From Alteromonadaceae bacterium 2753L.S.0a.02 (GTDB taxonomy: Bacteria > Pseudomonadota > Gammaproteobacteria > Pseudomonadales > Cellvibrionaceae), in the NCBI GenBank assembly GCA_007827375.1, contig VISH01000002.1:3001001-3065000 (forward strand): DNA of 64,000 nucleotides, in the 5' to 3' direction. Made by a program: the position numbers and the translations under genes. The notes below the pieces were generated by a model, which saw only the letters and a program-made list of their open reading frames with translations, had not been told where the DNA came from and ran no database searches. Shown here piece after piece: positions 35,446-44,427 of the stretch (its first letter is position 1; every line of letters begins with the position of its first letter).

Positions 35446-35828
35446 ACATTTCTACAGATTTCCCAGAAGAACGGCATGGATCTGGCGTTGTTTCCGCTGG
35501 GGGCGCTGCAGAGAGCGCGGAATTATACCAGCGCTTTTTGCGGGGTCAACAACTGTAATAAGAATGACACTAACCTGCGTCAAATCACACCGCAAGACGT
35601 AAAAAAAAGGTATCTTGCGACAGTTTTAGACCATAATTTAAGCGTATTTGGGTGTCATTGGTCGGCAAAAAGTCTAGGCTTGGTCAGCAGGTTAAAGACT
35701 TAAGTAGCACAGAATGGAATAATAATAACCACTACTAACAACTAAATCCTTACAAAAACGAACACACTACTGTACAATATTTAACCCGTTTGATCGCCCA
35801 TAACCCACTCACGAGGAGTTGTTAACTC
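35446..35828. other. Non-coding stretch between tRNA-Leu and the coiled-coil protein gene
   Basis: About 380 bases. It contains the upstream region of the tRNA gene on the left, an inverted repeat CGCAAGA / TCTTGCG (35591-35597 and 35613-35619, A-rich loop), and a good sigma-70 promoter at 35750-35778 on the right. Short open frames here (60-75 codons) look random. Confidence 0.5.
35750..35778 (+). promoter_or_regulatory. Predicted sigma-70 promoter for the coiled-coil protein gene
   Basis: TTACAA and TACAAT hexamers separated by 17 bases, 50 bases before the start codon at 35829, which itself follows an ACGAGGAG ribosome site. Confidence 0.6.
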
Positions 35829-36905
35829 ATGAATTATCAGCGCTTAGCGATTAGTTTTTCGCTCTGCCTCTCTATTTTTGTGTCTTTCTGCAGCTGGGCA
35901 GAAACCAGTGCGCAGGCTGCAGTAACTCTCGAAAGACTCGAAACCACGCTGGCGACCAAACAGGATGCCTTGGAAACCGTTGAAAATCGTTTGCAATCGT
36001 ACGAAGCCAAGACCGAAGACGCGCAAACTCAACTGCAAAAGGCCCGCGAGGATTACGCGGAAGCACAATCTCGTATGGAGGACGCCAAAGCTGCCACAGA
36101 TGAGGGTAAAGAGCGCCAGATGGATATCGCGCAACGTCGCCTGGAGTTGGCCGAGCGAGGTTTACAAAGCCGGGAAAGCCGTTTGGAACGCATCACGTCT
36201 AAAACCGATGAACTCACTGAGGAAATGAGTAAGATCAACAACGACATTAGCGGTTTAAAGAAAAAAATCAGTGAACAAAGTGAGCGAGTTAGCATACTGA
36301 AAGAGCAGGAAACCTCCCCAAGTAAAGTGGCTGCTGCCGCAACACCACGCCCTACCCCGGTTCCCACAGCAGAACCTACCCCTGTTGAACCTGCTGCTAT
36401 AGAAGTGGAGGAAGAAGCACCGCTTGCGGCTGCGCCCGCCGTTGCCGCGACCCTGGCGACGCCTGTGCCAGCAGCGGTCGCGACACCGAAGCCAACAGCA
36501 AAACCTACGCCTAAGCCTGTGCCAGCGTTAGCCGCGACACCCAAACCGACCCCTGAACCTCAAAAATTGGAAACATTGAGCCCGCAAAAGCGCTACGCCC
36601 GGGCCCAAATGAAACGGCTCAATGAACTCACCAAGAATGCAGACAAATCGGAAGACCGGCGCTATTCGGAGCTGTTGGTTGAAATAGATCGCGACGAAGT
36701 ATTGGAATTGGAGTACCTGGGAGCCGAGCAATTCTATGCTGAATTTCCACTATCCGAGGGTCGACACAAACTGAGTATCAATTTGCGACAGTACAAAGTT
36801 GGAATTCCCGATGACCAGGGCGGCGACACCTTTGTTCTCATCTATGACACCCGAGATCATCGCAATCCGAAATTCGTGTTTTTTAACAAGAAGCTGCTCG
36901 ACTGA
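35829..36905 (+). CDS. Exported coiled-coil protein with Ala/Pro/Thr-rich linker, function unknown
   Basis: 358 residues, starting at an ATG with a strong ribosome site (ACGAGGAGTTGTTAACTC). A signal peptide (LAISFSLCLSIFVSFCSWA) precedes a long Glu/Gln/Lys/Arg heptad-rich region (about 33-155; e.g. TLATKQDALETVENRLQSY) that should form a coiled coil. A low-complexity linker of about 85 residues rich in Pro, Ala, Thr and Lys (e.g. TPKPTAKPTPKPVPALA) joins it to a C-terminal domain of about 110 residues (ELLVEIDRDEVLELEYLGAE ... VFFNKKLLD). The linker resembles wall- or envelope-spanning segments. I do not recognise the C-terminal domain. It converges on the esterase gene, with a strong hairpin between. 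Confidence 0.82.
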   Translation: MNYQRLAISFSLCLSIFVSFCSWAETSAQAAVTLERLETTLATKQDALETVENRLQSYEAKTEDAQTQLQKAREDYAEAQSRMEDAKAATDEGKERQMDIAQRRLELAERGLQSRESRLERITSKTDELTEEMSKINNDISGLKKKISEQSERVSILKEQETSPSKVAAAATPRPTPVPTAEPTPVEPAAIEVEEEAPLAAAPAVAATLATPVPAAVATPKPTAKPTPKPVPALAATPKPTPEPQKLETLSPQKRYARAQMKRLNELTKNADKSEDRRYSELLVEIDRDEVLELEYLGAEQFYAEFPLSEGRHKLSINLRQYKVGIPDDQGGDTFVLIYDTRDHRNPKFVFFNKKLLD

Positions 36906-36914
36906 CAAAACTTC

Positions 36915-36940
36915 CCGGAAGTGGCCACAGCCACTTCCGG
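36915..36940. terminator. Strong hairpin between convergent genes, no T-tract
   Basis: A perfect 11-bp inverted repeat, CCGGAAGTGGC / GCCACTTCCGG, with a four-base CACA loop, lies 10 bases after the coiled-coil gene's stop and 14 bases before the esterase gene's end. It lacks a T-run on either side, so it may be a 3'-end stabilising structure or a weak bidirectional terminator. Confidence 0.5.
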
Positions 36941-36953
36941 ATTGATGCGATAG

Positions 36954-38387
36954 CTATTGGACCTGGGTAACCTCGCAAGAAGGCACGCTAAAGCTCCCCG
37001 AGTGCGAACCTTGGAAGCCGAAACCCACAGTTTGCCCTGGAGCAACTGAATTATTCCAGCCAACCCCGCTGCCCGTAACCGTGTTAGCTGTTTGTGTGAG
37101 CACCACGTTCCAGCTCCCTGTCACATTTGGACTTCCCACAAAAGTCAGTGTCACTTGCCACCCTGAAATTGTAGTAATGCCGTTATTGCTGATGTTCACA
37201 TTGAGCTGATATCCCGAATTCCACACATTTGGCGAATCGATTGAACACACCACGTTCGCGCTACCACCCGAGCTGCTTGAACTGCTCGAGCTACTCGAAC
37301 TGGAGCTGCTGGAAGAACTGCTGCTTGAAGAGCTGCTGGAGCTGGTTGTACCGCTCGAGGAACTGCTCGACGAACTTGAACTGCTGCTGGAACTCGAAGT
37401 GCTGCTGCTTGAGGATGTATTGGAATCGTCGCACAGGAGTACTACGCCGCCGTCACCTTGTTGACTTTCGCAGGTACCTCGCCCCACACAACTCTGCTGA
37501 TTTTCCCAGCCCCAGCCAAATTCCTGATTAACGCACAATGGGCGCGGTGCATCCTGATACCATTGACAAACTTCACTGCAAGCGCTGCCACCGGAAGATG
37601 AACTGCTGCTGGAACTGGAGGAACTGCTGCTTGTGCTGGAGCTGTTTGAACTGCTGCTCGAACTGCTTGAAGATGCATTATTGCCATCGAGCACAGCAGA
37701 AAGCGCATCAAACCAGACATCCGCCATTTTTTGATCCCCCACTGCATTGGGGTGAACGCCATCATTGGTATCTGCGACGGCGTCAAATCCAGTCCACTGG
37801 TCTACGACAATAATTGGTGACGCCAAGCTGCTCAAACCCGCAGCCCATGCCGGGATACTCGCATTAAGGGCAATTACGCGCTGATCACAATCAGAACAGG
37901 AGCCCGCCGGGTCCATGGGTATGATTTGCGCCACCAGAATGATCATATTTGGGTTGTTCGCCCGCATTTCGTTTACCAGAGTGGTAAAGGCGGTGAGTAT
38001 GGTTTGCGTGCTGCGGGCACTCCACACGTCGTTGGTTCCAAGGTGCATCAGAACAATGTCAGGGTTGGTCTGGCTCAACCATGGCCCCAATTGCCCCTGA
38101 TTCGCCATATTGGTAGCGAGAATCCCACCGTGACCTTCGTTGTCACCGTCGTAGGGAATTGCGCAACCTTGTGGCCCCAAGGTCCCAACAAAGTCCAGAT
38201 CGTAACCCGCCGTTACCAGTTGATCCCACAGATAGGCTCGCCAGCAGCCTGGGCTGCCGGTGATTGAATCGCCAAGTGGCATTACACGGGTTTGCGCCGA
38301 AGCACTTACGGCTGCTATTACGCTAAAAGCAACAACTAATGTTTGAATAAACCGCCGCAACAGCGGCCTTGCATCTTTGATTATCAT
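36954..38387 (-). CDS. Secreted SGNH esterase (CE3-like) with CBM10 and CBM2 on poly-Ser linkers
   Basis: 477 residues. Signal peptide to about residue 32. The SGNH hydrolase domain (33-235) has block I MPLGDSITGS (Ser41), block III HLGTND (117-120) and block V DGVHPNA (Asp209, His212), and is closest in look to acetyl-xylan esterases of carbohydrate esterase family 3. A poly-Ser linker (about 238-265) leads to a CBM10 (about 268-319: CQWYQDAPRPLCVN, FGWGWENQQSC), a second longer poly-Ser linker (about 322-375), and a C-terminal CBM2 (about 379-477: VNISNNGITTISGWQVTLTF, GVGWNNSVAPGQTVGFGFQG). Poly-Ser linkers and CBM2/CBM10 pairs are hallmarks of Cellvibrionaceae enzymes. Likely removes acetyl groups from xylan while bound to cellulose; substrate is inferred. 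Confidence 0.9.
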   Translation of the reverse strand: MIIKDARPLLRRFIQTLVVAFSVIAAVSASAQTRVMPLGDSITGSPGCWRAYLWDQLVTAGYDLDFVGTLGPQGCAIPYDGDNEGHGGILATNMANQGQLGPWLSQTNPDIVLMHLGTNDVWSARSTQTILTAFTTLVNEMRANNPNMIILVAQIIPMDPAGSCSDCDQRVIALNASIPAWAAGLSSLASPIIVVDQWTGFDAVADTNDGVHPNAVGDQKMADVWFDALSAVLDGNNASSSSSSSSSNSSSTSSSSSSSSSSSSSGGSACSEVCQWYQDAPRPLCVNQEFGWGWENQQSCVGRGTCESQQGDGGVVLLCDDSNTSSSSSTSSSSSSSSSSSSSSSGTTSSSSSSSSSSSSSSSSSSSSSSSSSGGSANVVCSIDSPNVWNSGYQLNVNISNNGITTISGWQVTLTFVGSPNVTGSWNVVLTQTANTVTGSGVGWNNSVAPGQTVGFGFQGSHSGSFSVPSCEVTQVQ

Positions 38388-38592
38388 TGATCACGCCCCT
38401 TATTCGTTGTTATTTAAATGGCACAGAGAGAACAGCAACCCGCTTAATTTATGAACTCAAATGTTACCGGTTACATGCGTGTACTTTGTACCAGCCCTGG
38501 AGCGAAAAAAAAAGCGTTTACTTCAAGCAAAAGGAAGTATGCCGAGCGATGTGAAGTAATCGCCCAGCACGGGTGACATGAAATTTTAGGAA

Positions 38593-40683
38593 TTAAATCT
38601 TAATGCGTACACCGGCAGCAAAAATGATACCGTTCGACGTTGAATCCAAAATTGCCACGTCGTCATCGACAGTATCAATCTTGTCGTAATCCAAGCCGCG
38701 ACCTGTCACATTTTTCTGGTCCAATCCATTAATAACATCAATGATGTACTCGGTATCCAAACGCCAGATTTTGCTGTACCACTTAAACCGCAAGTCCAGC
38801 TGACTGTATGTTGGCAAACGGTCTGAGAAGGCATCGCCATACACCGGCAACACGCTGTCTTCGAACCAGGGGTTTTCCTGCAAATCGACAATTGGCGTAT
38901 AAGCCGCACCGCTTCGTACAGTCCATCGCCATCCCAAATTAAAATTGCGTGTGGGAGAGTAGTTAACAACCCAATTAAAAATAAGCGGTGTATCCAGATA
39001 ATAGTCAATGGTTTGGTCGGTGCGCTGGTTGGTTCGCTGACTTTTTGAGTAGCTAAAGGCTAACCAACTGTACCAGTTAGCGGTAAGTTCTTTGTTAATC
39101 AGTAAATCGAACCCATAGGCTTTACCAGTTACCTCATTCACGTACAGTTTATCGCCATCAGGCTCATCTTCGTCGAGAGCCAAGGGCAGATTGTCCATGG
39201 TTTTATAATAGCTCTCGAGGCTCCAGCTCCAGCCATTATTGAGTTCGTGTATTACACCCAGAGTAAAATGGTCCGCTGTTGGTGACTTTAATTCGGGATT
39301 GCCTGCGGAGGGTAATACAGTGCCCAGGTCTGGAAATCGATTGTAGCGACCCGCGCTTGACGTAAGTGTCCAATTCGGCGTAATTAAATACTCTATCGCC
39401 AATCGTGGATTCACAAAGGTTTCTTCGGTGTAGTCGTTGTACTGCCATTGCAAGCCGATATCCACGAAAAAATCTTCTGTCATTTGCCAGCGATCGTTCG
39501 CATAAACCATGCTTTCGAGTGGTTCAATTTTATGGGTGTCGGAAATACGTTCACGGCGCGCCAGGCTGCAGTCGGGTTCGAATTCAGTACATACAAAAAG
39601 TACCTGGTCGTAACTGTAACTCAAGGTATTTTGTTGCGCCTTGCCGCCCACAGTCACGGTATGTGAATCGGCAACGGGTACAGCGTATTGCATTTTAAAG
39701 GTTTTTGTTTCCGCTTCACCGCGATAGTAATAATCATCGCCCCACACCACTGAATCGCTGTTTTTTAAATGCCCGATTCCCACTTTTAAATGTCCGGCGG
39801 TTGCGTAATTATCCCAAATTAAATTTTGGCCGTCGAAACCGTCATCAATTTCGGCATAACCCTCAAAATCGGGGTTACTGCGCACAAAATCAGCTTCGCG
39901 CGTAAAAGTGGCCGCGGCATTATCGGTGGCTCCTGCGGCACTGAGCGTAAGGCTGTTGTTGTCACTAACGTCCCATTGATATTTGAATTGATAGTCGGTG
40001 TCTCGGGGCATTTTTTCCACACGTAAACCGTCTTCCTCTTCAACGTCTGATTCGTCTATAAAATAATGAATCAAACTTTGGCGACCGGAAATGTAAAACG
40101 CCATATCGTCGGTGACTTTACCCTCCACAAACACACCGGAGCGCAGCATGGAAATATCCACCACGCCGTAAACCGGCTCTTTTTTGGGCTGTCGCAAGGT
40201 AATGTCGAAAACCGCCCCTGTCACATCGCTGTATTGCGGGCCGAAACCAGCGGAATGCAACTGAAAGTCCTGCATGATGTATTCGTGAAAAACAGAGGTA
40301 TTAAAATCGTGAAAAATGTAGCCCGCGGGCATAAAGTCCACGACAAAGAGATTGTCTTCCGGCGATGAACCCCGTACGGCAGGTTCGCCACCATCCCCTT
40401 CGGAATAGACCACACCGGGTAAGCTGAATACCGCAGCAAGAGGGTCACCCATGGCACCAGGCATGTCCAGTAGCTTTTGAGTTTCCTGGGTGATTTCGGT
40501 GAAGTTTCCGCGACGTTCACCGAGCACGAGCGTTTCCTCCAACTGGCCCTGGGCCTGTTTAGTCTCTTTCGAATCGCCGGCTTGCTGTGCCATAACGTGT
40601 GTTGATACGACACTGGTTATAAGGCTTCCGGCGCATAGCAGTGCCCCAAATCGCTGGGGCATGTGACGCGTATATAACGGCAT
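38593..40683 (-). CDS. TonB-dependent outer-membrane receptor
   Basis: 696 residues. An N-terminal export signal (FGALLCAGSLITSVVSTHVMA) is followed by ETLVLGERRG near a TonB-box position, a plug domain (DPLAAVFSLPGVVYSEGDGG, AVRGSSPEDNLFVVD, GFGPQYSDVTGAVFDITLR) and a beta-barrel with many aromatic-ended strands (LTSSAGRYNRFPDLGTVLP; YSPTRNFNLGWRWTVRSG). The barrel closes with FAAGVRIKI. The start at 40683 has a clear CAGGAG ribosome site. The plug resembles the class whose ligand is unknown. No siderophore or cobalamin riboswitch signal lies upstream; the neighbouring esterase hints at carbohydrate uptake, but this is inference. Confidence 0.9.
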   Translation of the reverse strand: MPLYTRHMPQRFGALLCAGSLITSVVSTHVMAQQAGDSKETKQAQGQLEETLVLGERRGNFTEITQETQKLLDMPGAMGDPLAAVFSLPGVVYSEGDGGEPAVRGSSPEDNLFVVDFMPAGYIFHDFNTSVFHEYIMQDFQLHSAGFGPQYSDVTGAVFDITLRQPKKEPVYGVVDISMLRSGVFVEGKVTDDMAFYISGRQSLIHYFIDESDVEEEDGLRVEKMPRDTDYQFKYQWDVSDNNSLTLSAAGATDNAAATFTREADFVRSNPDFEGYAEIDDGFDGQNLIWDNYATAGHLKVGIGHLKNSDSVVWGDDYYYRGEAETKTFKMQYAVPVADSHTVTVGGKAQQNTLSYSYDQVLFVCTEFEPDCSLARRERISDTHKIEPLESMVYANDRWQMTEDFFVDIGLQWQYNDYTEETFVNPRLAIEYLITPNWTLTSSAGRYNRFPDLGTVLPSAGNPELKSPTADHFTLGVIHELNNGWSWSLESYYKTMDNLPLALDEDEPDGDKLYVNEVTGKAYGFDLLINKELTANWYSWLAFSYSKSQRTNQRTDQTIDYYLDTPLIFNWVVNYSPTRNFNLGWRWTVRSGAAYTPIVDLQENPWFEDSVLPVYGDAFSDRLPTYSQLDLRFKWYSKIWRLDTEYIIDVINGLDQKNVTGRGLDYDKIDTVDDDVAILDSTSNGIIFAAGVRIKI

Positions 40684-40887
40684 TGTTGAACTCCTGACTT
40701 TAGTCCTTTGAAAGCTGGAGCTAGTGTAAACATTTGTTAGATCGGCTCTGTTTCAGTTCGTTACCGAAGCCACTTGGCAAATGAATATTGGGAGTCTCGA
40801 CAGCAAATATTTTTTGTCAGGCGACTTAGCGCCTACCTGACTATACTAGGGGGGATATTCCACAGTTTAACCCGCGCGAGGTTGTCG

Positions 40888-42054
40888 ATGAGTCAGATCA
40901 GGCGTATCCCAATTGGCAAGCTGCAACTGGGGATGTATGTTTCCGATCTCACCCCCGGAATCGAGGATGGCCAGCTACGCGCCAGGGGATTTATTCGTCG
41001 CCACGAAACAATCGATAAGCTCATATCCAAAGGCTTAAGCGAAATCTACATCGATATTTATAAAGGTATCGATTCACCCTACGCATTACCGGTAGACCAA
41101 AACACCGCTTTTCTGAAACCCCGTGTGAAACTCAGCGAAGAACGGCTGCAGGCAGCCAAAGTGTATGACGAAGCCCGCGGCCTGGTTTCCAACCTGCTGC
41201 GTGACATCAAACTGGGCAAGCCCATTAATATCGGGCCGGTTGAGAGCCTTGCCGAAGACATCAATAATTCGGTACTGAACAACCCCAACGCTTTATTGTG
41301 CCTCAGTGCAATTCGCGAAAAAGACCAATACCTGCTCGAACATTCCATCAACGTGGGAATTTTAATGGGGATTTTCTCGCGCTACTTGGGATACGAAGAC
41401 AATTTGGTCCATCAATTGGTAACCGGTGCCTTATTGCACGATATCGGTAAAATTCGCGTCCCATTTAACGTGTTACATAAACCTGGCAAGCTGGATGAGA
41501 CGGAATGGACCGAGATGAAAAGGCACGTTCCATACGGACAGGAAGTTTTACTTAAATCCCAGGGGATTTCAGAAATCACCCTGGCAATTTGTGGACTGCA
41601 CCACGAGCGTTTGAACGGCACAGGCTATCCGTTGGCACTCAAGGCCGAGGACATCAACAACTATGGTCGGCTTGCCGCAATCGTCGATGTTTACGACGCG
41701 ATCACAGCCGATCGTGTATACCACAAAGGCCGGGCACCGGCAGAGGCCATGGAATTTCTTCTGGAAATAGCTGACGGCCACTTGGATCGCAATCTGGTAA
41801 ATCAGTTTATTCGCTGTATGGGCGTTTACCCGGTGAGCACCCTGGTCGAGCTCGATAATGGTCGTGCTGCTGTTGTGATTAGCAGCAACCACGCGAAGCC
41901 CCATAGCCCAACGGTACGCGCCATTTATAATTTACGGCAAAAACACTACGAAAAACCCAAAGATCTAGACCTTTCAAGCCCTCTGATCGAAAACAAAATT
42001 GTTGCAACCTTAAACCCCGAAGACTACGACATCCTTGTAAAAGATTTTTTATAA
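40888..42054 (+). CDS. HD-GYP domain c-di-GMP phosphodiesterase
   Basis: 388 residues from the ATG at 40888 (MSQIRRIPIGKLQLGMYVSD), where family homology starts; earlier in-frame starts lie in the divergent promoter region. An N-terminal DUF3391 domain (about 1-110) precedes the HD-GYP domain (about 130-330) with GALLHDIGKIRVP (HD near 184) and the full signature HHERLNGTGYP (near 238), then IVDVYDAITADRVYHKG. All metal ligands expected of active enzymes seem present, so it probably degrades cyclic di-GMP. No membrane segment; it is cytoplasmic. It is divergent from the TonB receptor gene, with 204 bases between. Confidence 0.93.
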   Translation: MSQIRRIPIGKLQLGMYVSDLTPGIEDGQLRARGFIRRHETIDKLISKGLSEIYIDIYKGIDSPYALPVDQNTAFLKPRVKLSEERLQAAKVYDEARGLVSNLLRDIKLGKPINIGPVESLAEDINNSVLNNPNALLCLSAIREKDQYLLEHSINVGILMGIFSRYLGYEDNLVHQLVTGALLHDIGKIRVPFNVLHKPGKLDETEWTEMKRHVPYGQEVLLKSQGISEITLAICGLHHERLNGTGYPLALKAEDINNYGRLAAIVDVYDAITADRVYHKGRAPAEAMEFLLEIADGHLDRNLVNQFIRCMGVYPVSTLVELDNGRAAVVISSNHAKPHSPTVRAIYNLRQKHYEKPKDLDLSSPLIENKIVATLNPEDYDILVKDFL

Positions 42055-42174
42055 CCAGCAGCGACAAATTTAAAGCAATTATCGTTGGCTGATACTGCGT
42101 GAGCGGTGGATTCGCAGGAGCAACACAGGTACTCTAGGGCCCTAATTTTCTACGTCGCAATAAGAATAACAACC

Positions 42175-43020
42175 ATGAAGGCCCTCCCCCTTTGCGCAGC
42201 ATATCCACTGCTACTCACCGTTTTAATCTGCAGTTGTGCGACACCGCCCTTACCACTAAACGGCTGTATCAGCGGCGAAGCCATTATTTGCGAAGATTTT
42301 GAACAGGCCACCGACATATCCCGCTGGAGCAACCGCAGTACCATGAGTCTGAGTTCTCAGCAGGTATTCAGTGGAGCACACTCACTACAAATTCGCGCAC
42401 CAGGTGGTGAATACAACCACAATTACCTAGTTTACGATATTGCTGAGACTGCGCTGCAACGCGCCCAATATGGCCGAATGATGATATGGCTGGATGAAAC
42501 AAACAGCCGCAGCGGCGATTTTTCCTTCGTACAGGTAGACGGTGATGCGACTGTCGCATCGGGCGCACCGAAAGGCACCCGCGTGGTATCAAGAGGCCGA
42601 CTTGATGGACGTTTTGATCATTTTTTTGCGAATTACGACACGCTCGGCGATAAAAACAATGACGGCGAAGCAGATTGGTTAACCGACTGCTGGAAGCACC
42701 CACCGTTTTCCGACACCAGTCCGCCCCCTGACGCCTACCTTATCCCAGCTAATCGCTGGGCATGTGTGCAATGGCACTACGATGCAGCCCACAATGAAAT
42801 GCAGTTTTGGCTGGACAATAAATCGCTGGACGCCATTCACGTGACCGGAACCGGCGATGGCTGCCTGGGACACAAACAGCGGGATTATTGGATTGCGCCG
42901 CAATCGTACGACACACTGAAGGTCGGCGTTGAACAGTACCACCGCGATACCCAAGCCCGCACCTTGTATATCGATAACCTCGAAGTGGGCAGCGAGCCTA
43001 TTGCTTGCCCTGCGCCCTAG
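42175..43020 (+). CDS. Predicted lipoprotein with jelly-roll-like domain (Cip1-like?), function unknown
   Basis: 281 residues starting at the ATG at 42175. The N-terminus has a hydrophobic segment with a possible lipobox (LTVLICSCATPP). The mature part begins ICEDFEQATDISRWSN, typical of secreted beta-sandwich domains, and carries ANRWACVQWHYDAAHNEMQF followed by WLDNKSLDAIHV and TLYIDNLEVG. This pattern reminds me of concanavalin-like jelly rolls including Cip1-type proteins linked to plant-polysaccharide breakdown; that link is inference, not recognition. Several Cys pairs suggest disulfides. It follows the HD-GYP gene by 120 bases on the same strand and may be transcribed with it. Confidence 0.75.
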   Translation: MKALPLCAAYPLLLTVLICSCATPPLPLNGCISGEAIICEDFEQATDISRWSNRSTMSLSSQQVFSGAHSLQIRAPGGEYNHNYLVYDIAETALQRAQYGRMMIWLDETNSRSGDFSFVQVDGDATVASGAPKGTRVVSRGRLDGRFDHFFANYDTLGDKNNDGEADWLTDCWKHPPFSDTSPPPDAYLIPANRWACVQWHYDAAHNEMQFWLDNKSLDAIHVTGTGDGCLGHKQRDYWIAPQSYDTLKVGVEQYHRDTQARTLYIDNLEVGSEPIACPAP

Positions 43021-43168
43021 CCGAATACTAACTTGCTCTTTGATCCCTCAAAAGTCGAGTTGAAAATAGCTCGTGAGCGTTGCTTTTGGCTTTGTAAGAC
43101 TGTTTTTATGCGGCTAGAGTGTGACGCAAATGCCACTCAGATTTAGCCATCAAATTTTCTTCAGCCCT

Positions 43169-43336
43169 TTAGAAAATGCAGTGCTTGGCGTAGTCTGCAG
43201 CCTCGTTAGCCGTCCAATCACCTTTGGGCTTTTCTTCCATATTTTTACACCAGGCTTCGCTGCCAACCTTGGGCGAACAAGCGGCAGTGAGCAGTATCAG
43301 CGATACGCTCAACAGTGTAATGCGTAATTTATTCAT
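43169..43336 (-). CDS. Small DUF3012-type lipoprotein
   Basis: 55 residues from the ATG at 43336 (MNKLRITLLSVSLILL). The lipobox LTAAC is followed by SPKVGSEAWCKNMEEKPKGD and WTANEAADYAKHCIF, the conserved compact motif of DUF3012 lipoproteins as I remember it. Function is unknown. An upstream in-frame start at 43375 would extend into the terminator and is rejected. It lies downstream of gap on the same strand, after that gene's terminator. Confidence 0.8.
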   Translation of the reverse strand: MNKLRITLLSVSLILLTAACSPKVGSEAWCKNMEEKPKGDWTANEAADYAKHCIF

Positions 43337-43360
43337 AAAATATTTCTCAATTTTTAAAAT

Positions 43361-43398
43361 AAAAACGGCGATCAACTACCGCTGACCGCCGTTTTTTT
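43361..43398 (-). terminator. Intrinsic terminator after gap (bidirectional)
   Basis: A 9-bp stem (minus strand CGGCGGTCA / TGATCGCCG, one G-T pair) with an 8-base loop, flanked by A/T runs on both sides (five T on the minus strand, seven T on the plus strand). It lies about 22 bases after the gap stop codon and separates gap from the DUF3012 gene. Confidence 0.8.
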
Positions 43399-43419
43399 AA
43401 ACCCGATTAATTAAATAAC

Positions 43420-44427
43420 TTACGCCTTGGAGGCCATGTAAGCCATCAAGTCAACAACCTTGCAGGAGTAGCCCCACTCGTTGTCGTACCAGGAAACCAG
43501 CTTAACAAACTTGTCGCTTAACTGAATACCAGCGTCCGCATCGAAAATGGAAGTGCGTGAATCACCAACGAAATCGCAGGAAACAACGGCGTCTTCGGTG
43601 TAACCCAAAATACCTTTCAATGCACCTTCAGAAGCGGCTTTCATTTCTGCTTTGATTTCTTCGTAGGTGGCAGGGTTAGCCAATTTAACGGTAAGGTCTA
43701 CCACAGAAACGTCTGGAGTAGGTACACGGAATGCCATGCCGGTCAATTTGCCATTCAGCTCGGGAATCACTTTACCAACGGCCTTAGCTGCACCAGTGGA
43801 AGAAGGAATGATGTTCTGACCTGCGCCACGACCACCACGCCAATCTTTCATAGAAGGTCCATCTACAGTTTTTTGAGTGGCGGTAGTCGCGTGCACTGTA
43901 GTCATCAAACCTTCGTCAATGCCCCACTTGTCGTTAATCACTTTGGCCAGCGGCGCCAGGCAGTTAGTGGTACAAGATGCGTTTGAAACAATGTTGATGT
44001 CGTTGGTATAGCTTTCGTTGTTAACACCCATAACGAACATTGGTGTGTCGTCTTTGGAAGGTCCGGTCATAACGACTTTTTTGGCACCAGCCTGCAAGTG
44101 TGCTTCAGCAGTTTCTTTGGTGAGGAAGATACCTGTGGCTTCGGCGACAAAATCTGCGCCAATTTCGCCCCACTTAAGGTCGGCGGGATTACGCTCGGAG
44201 GTTACGCGAATTTCCTTGCCATTTACAATCAACTTACCGCCTTCTACGGCTACGTCGCCTTTAAACTGACCATGAGTGGAATCATATTTCAGCATGTAGG
44301 CAATGTAGTCGACGTCTAACAGATCGTTAATACCAACAACTTCCACGTCGTCGCGCTCTGCTGCAGCACGAAAAACCAGTCTGCCGATACGTCCAAAGCC
44401 ATTGATTCCGACTTTAATGGTGCTCAT
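43420..44427 (-). CDS. gap: Glyceraldehyde-3-phosphate dehydrogenase
   Basis: The glycolytic enzyme oxidises glyceraldehyde 3-phosphate with NAD. The 335-residue product begins IKVGINGFGRIGRLVFRAA, has the active-site SNASCTTNCLAPLAKV, GRGAGQNIIPSSTGAAKAVG and the C-terminal SWYDNEWGYSCKVVDLMAYM. The Asp at GINDLLDVDY supports NAD use. The ATG follows a CTAGGAG ribosome site. A HexR-like palindrome is found 57-71 bases upstream. zwf lies upstream on the same strand after a 350-base gap. Confidence 0.97.
   Translation of the reverse strand: MSTIKVGINGFGRIGRLVFRAAAERDDVEVVGINDLLDVDYIAYMLKYDSTHGQFKGDVAVEGGKLIVNGKEIRVTSERNPADLKWGEIGADFVAEATGIFLTKETAEAHLQAGAKKVVMTGPSKDDTPMFVMGVNNESYTNDINIVSNASCTTNCLAPLAKVINDKWGIDEGLMTTVHATTATQKTVDGPSMKDWRGGRGAGQNIIPSSTGAAKAVGKVIPELNGKLTGMAFRVPTPDVSVVDLTVKLANPATYEEIKAEMKAASEGALKGILGYTEDAVVSCDFVGDSRTSIFDADAGIQLSDKFVKLVSWYDNEWGYSCKVVDLMAYMASKA

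Noticed and set aside
36053..36544. A 163-codon minus-strand frame rich in Gly, Ala, Ser and Val
   Set aside because: It is the antisense shadow of the Ala/Pro/Thr-rich linker and coiled coil of the exported protein at 35829-36905.
37261..37680. Possible tandem DNA repeat or CRISPR-like array
   Set aside because: The repeats are serine codons of the two poly-Ser linkers in the esterase gene; no spacers or regular direct repeats are present.
40814..40847. Promoter TTGTCA ... TATACT upstream of the HD-GYP gene
   Set aside because: The hexamers are 22 bases apart, too far for a sigma-70 promoter.
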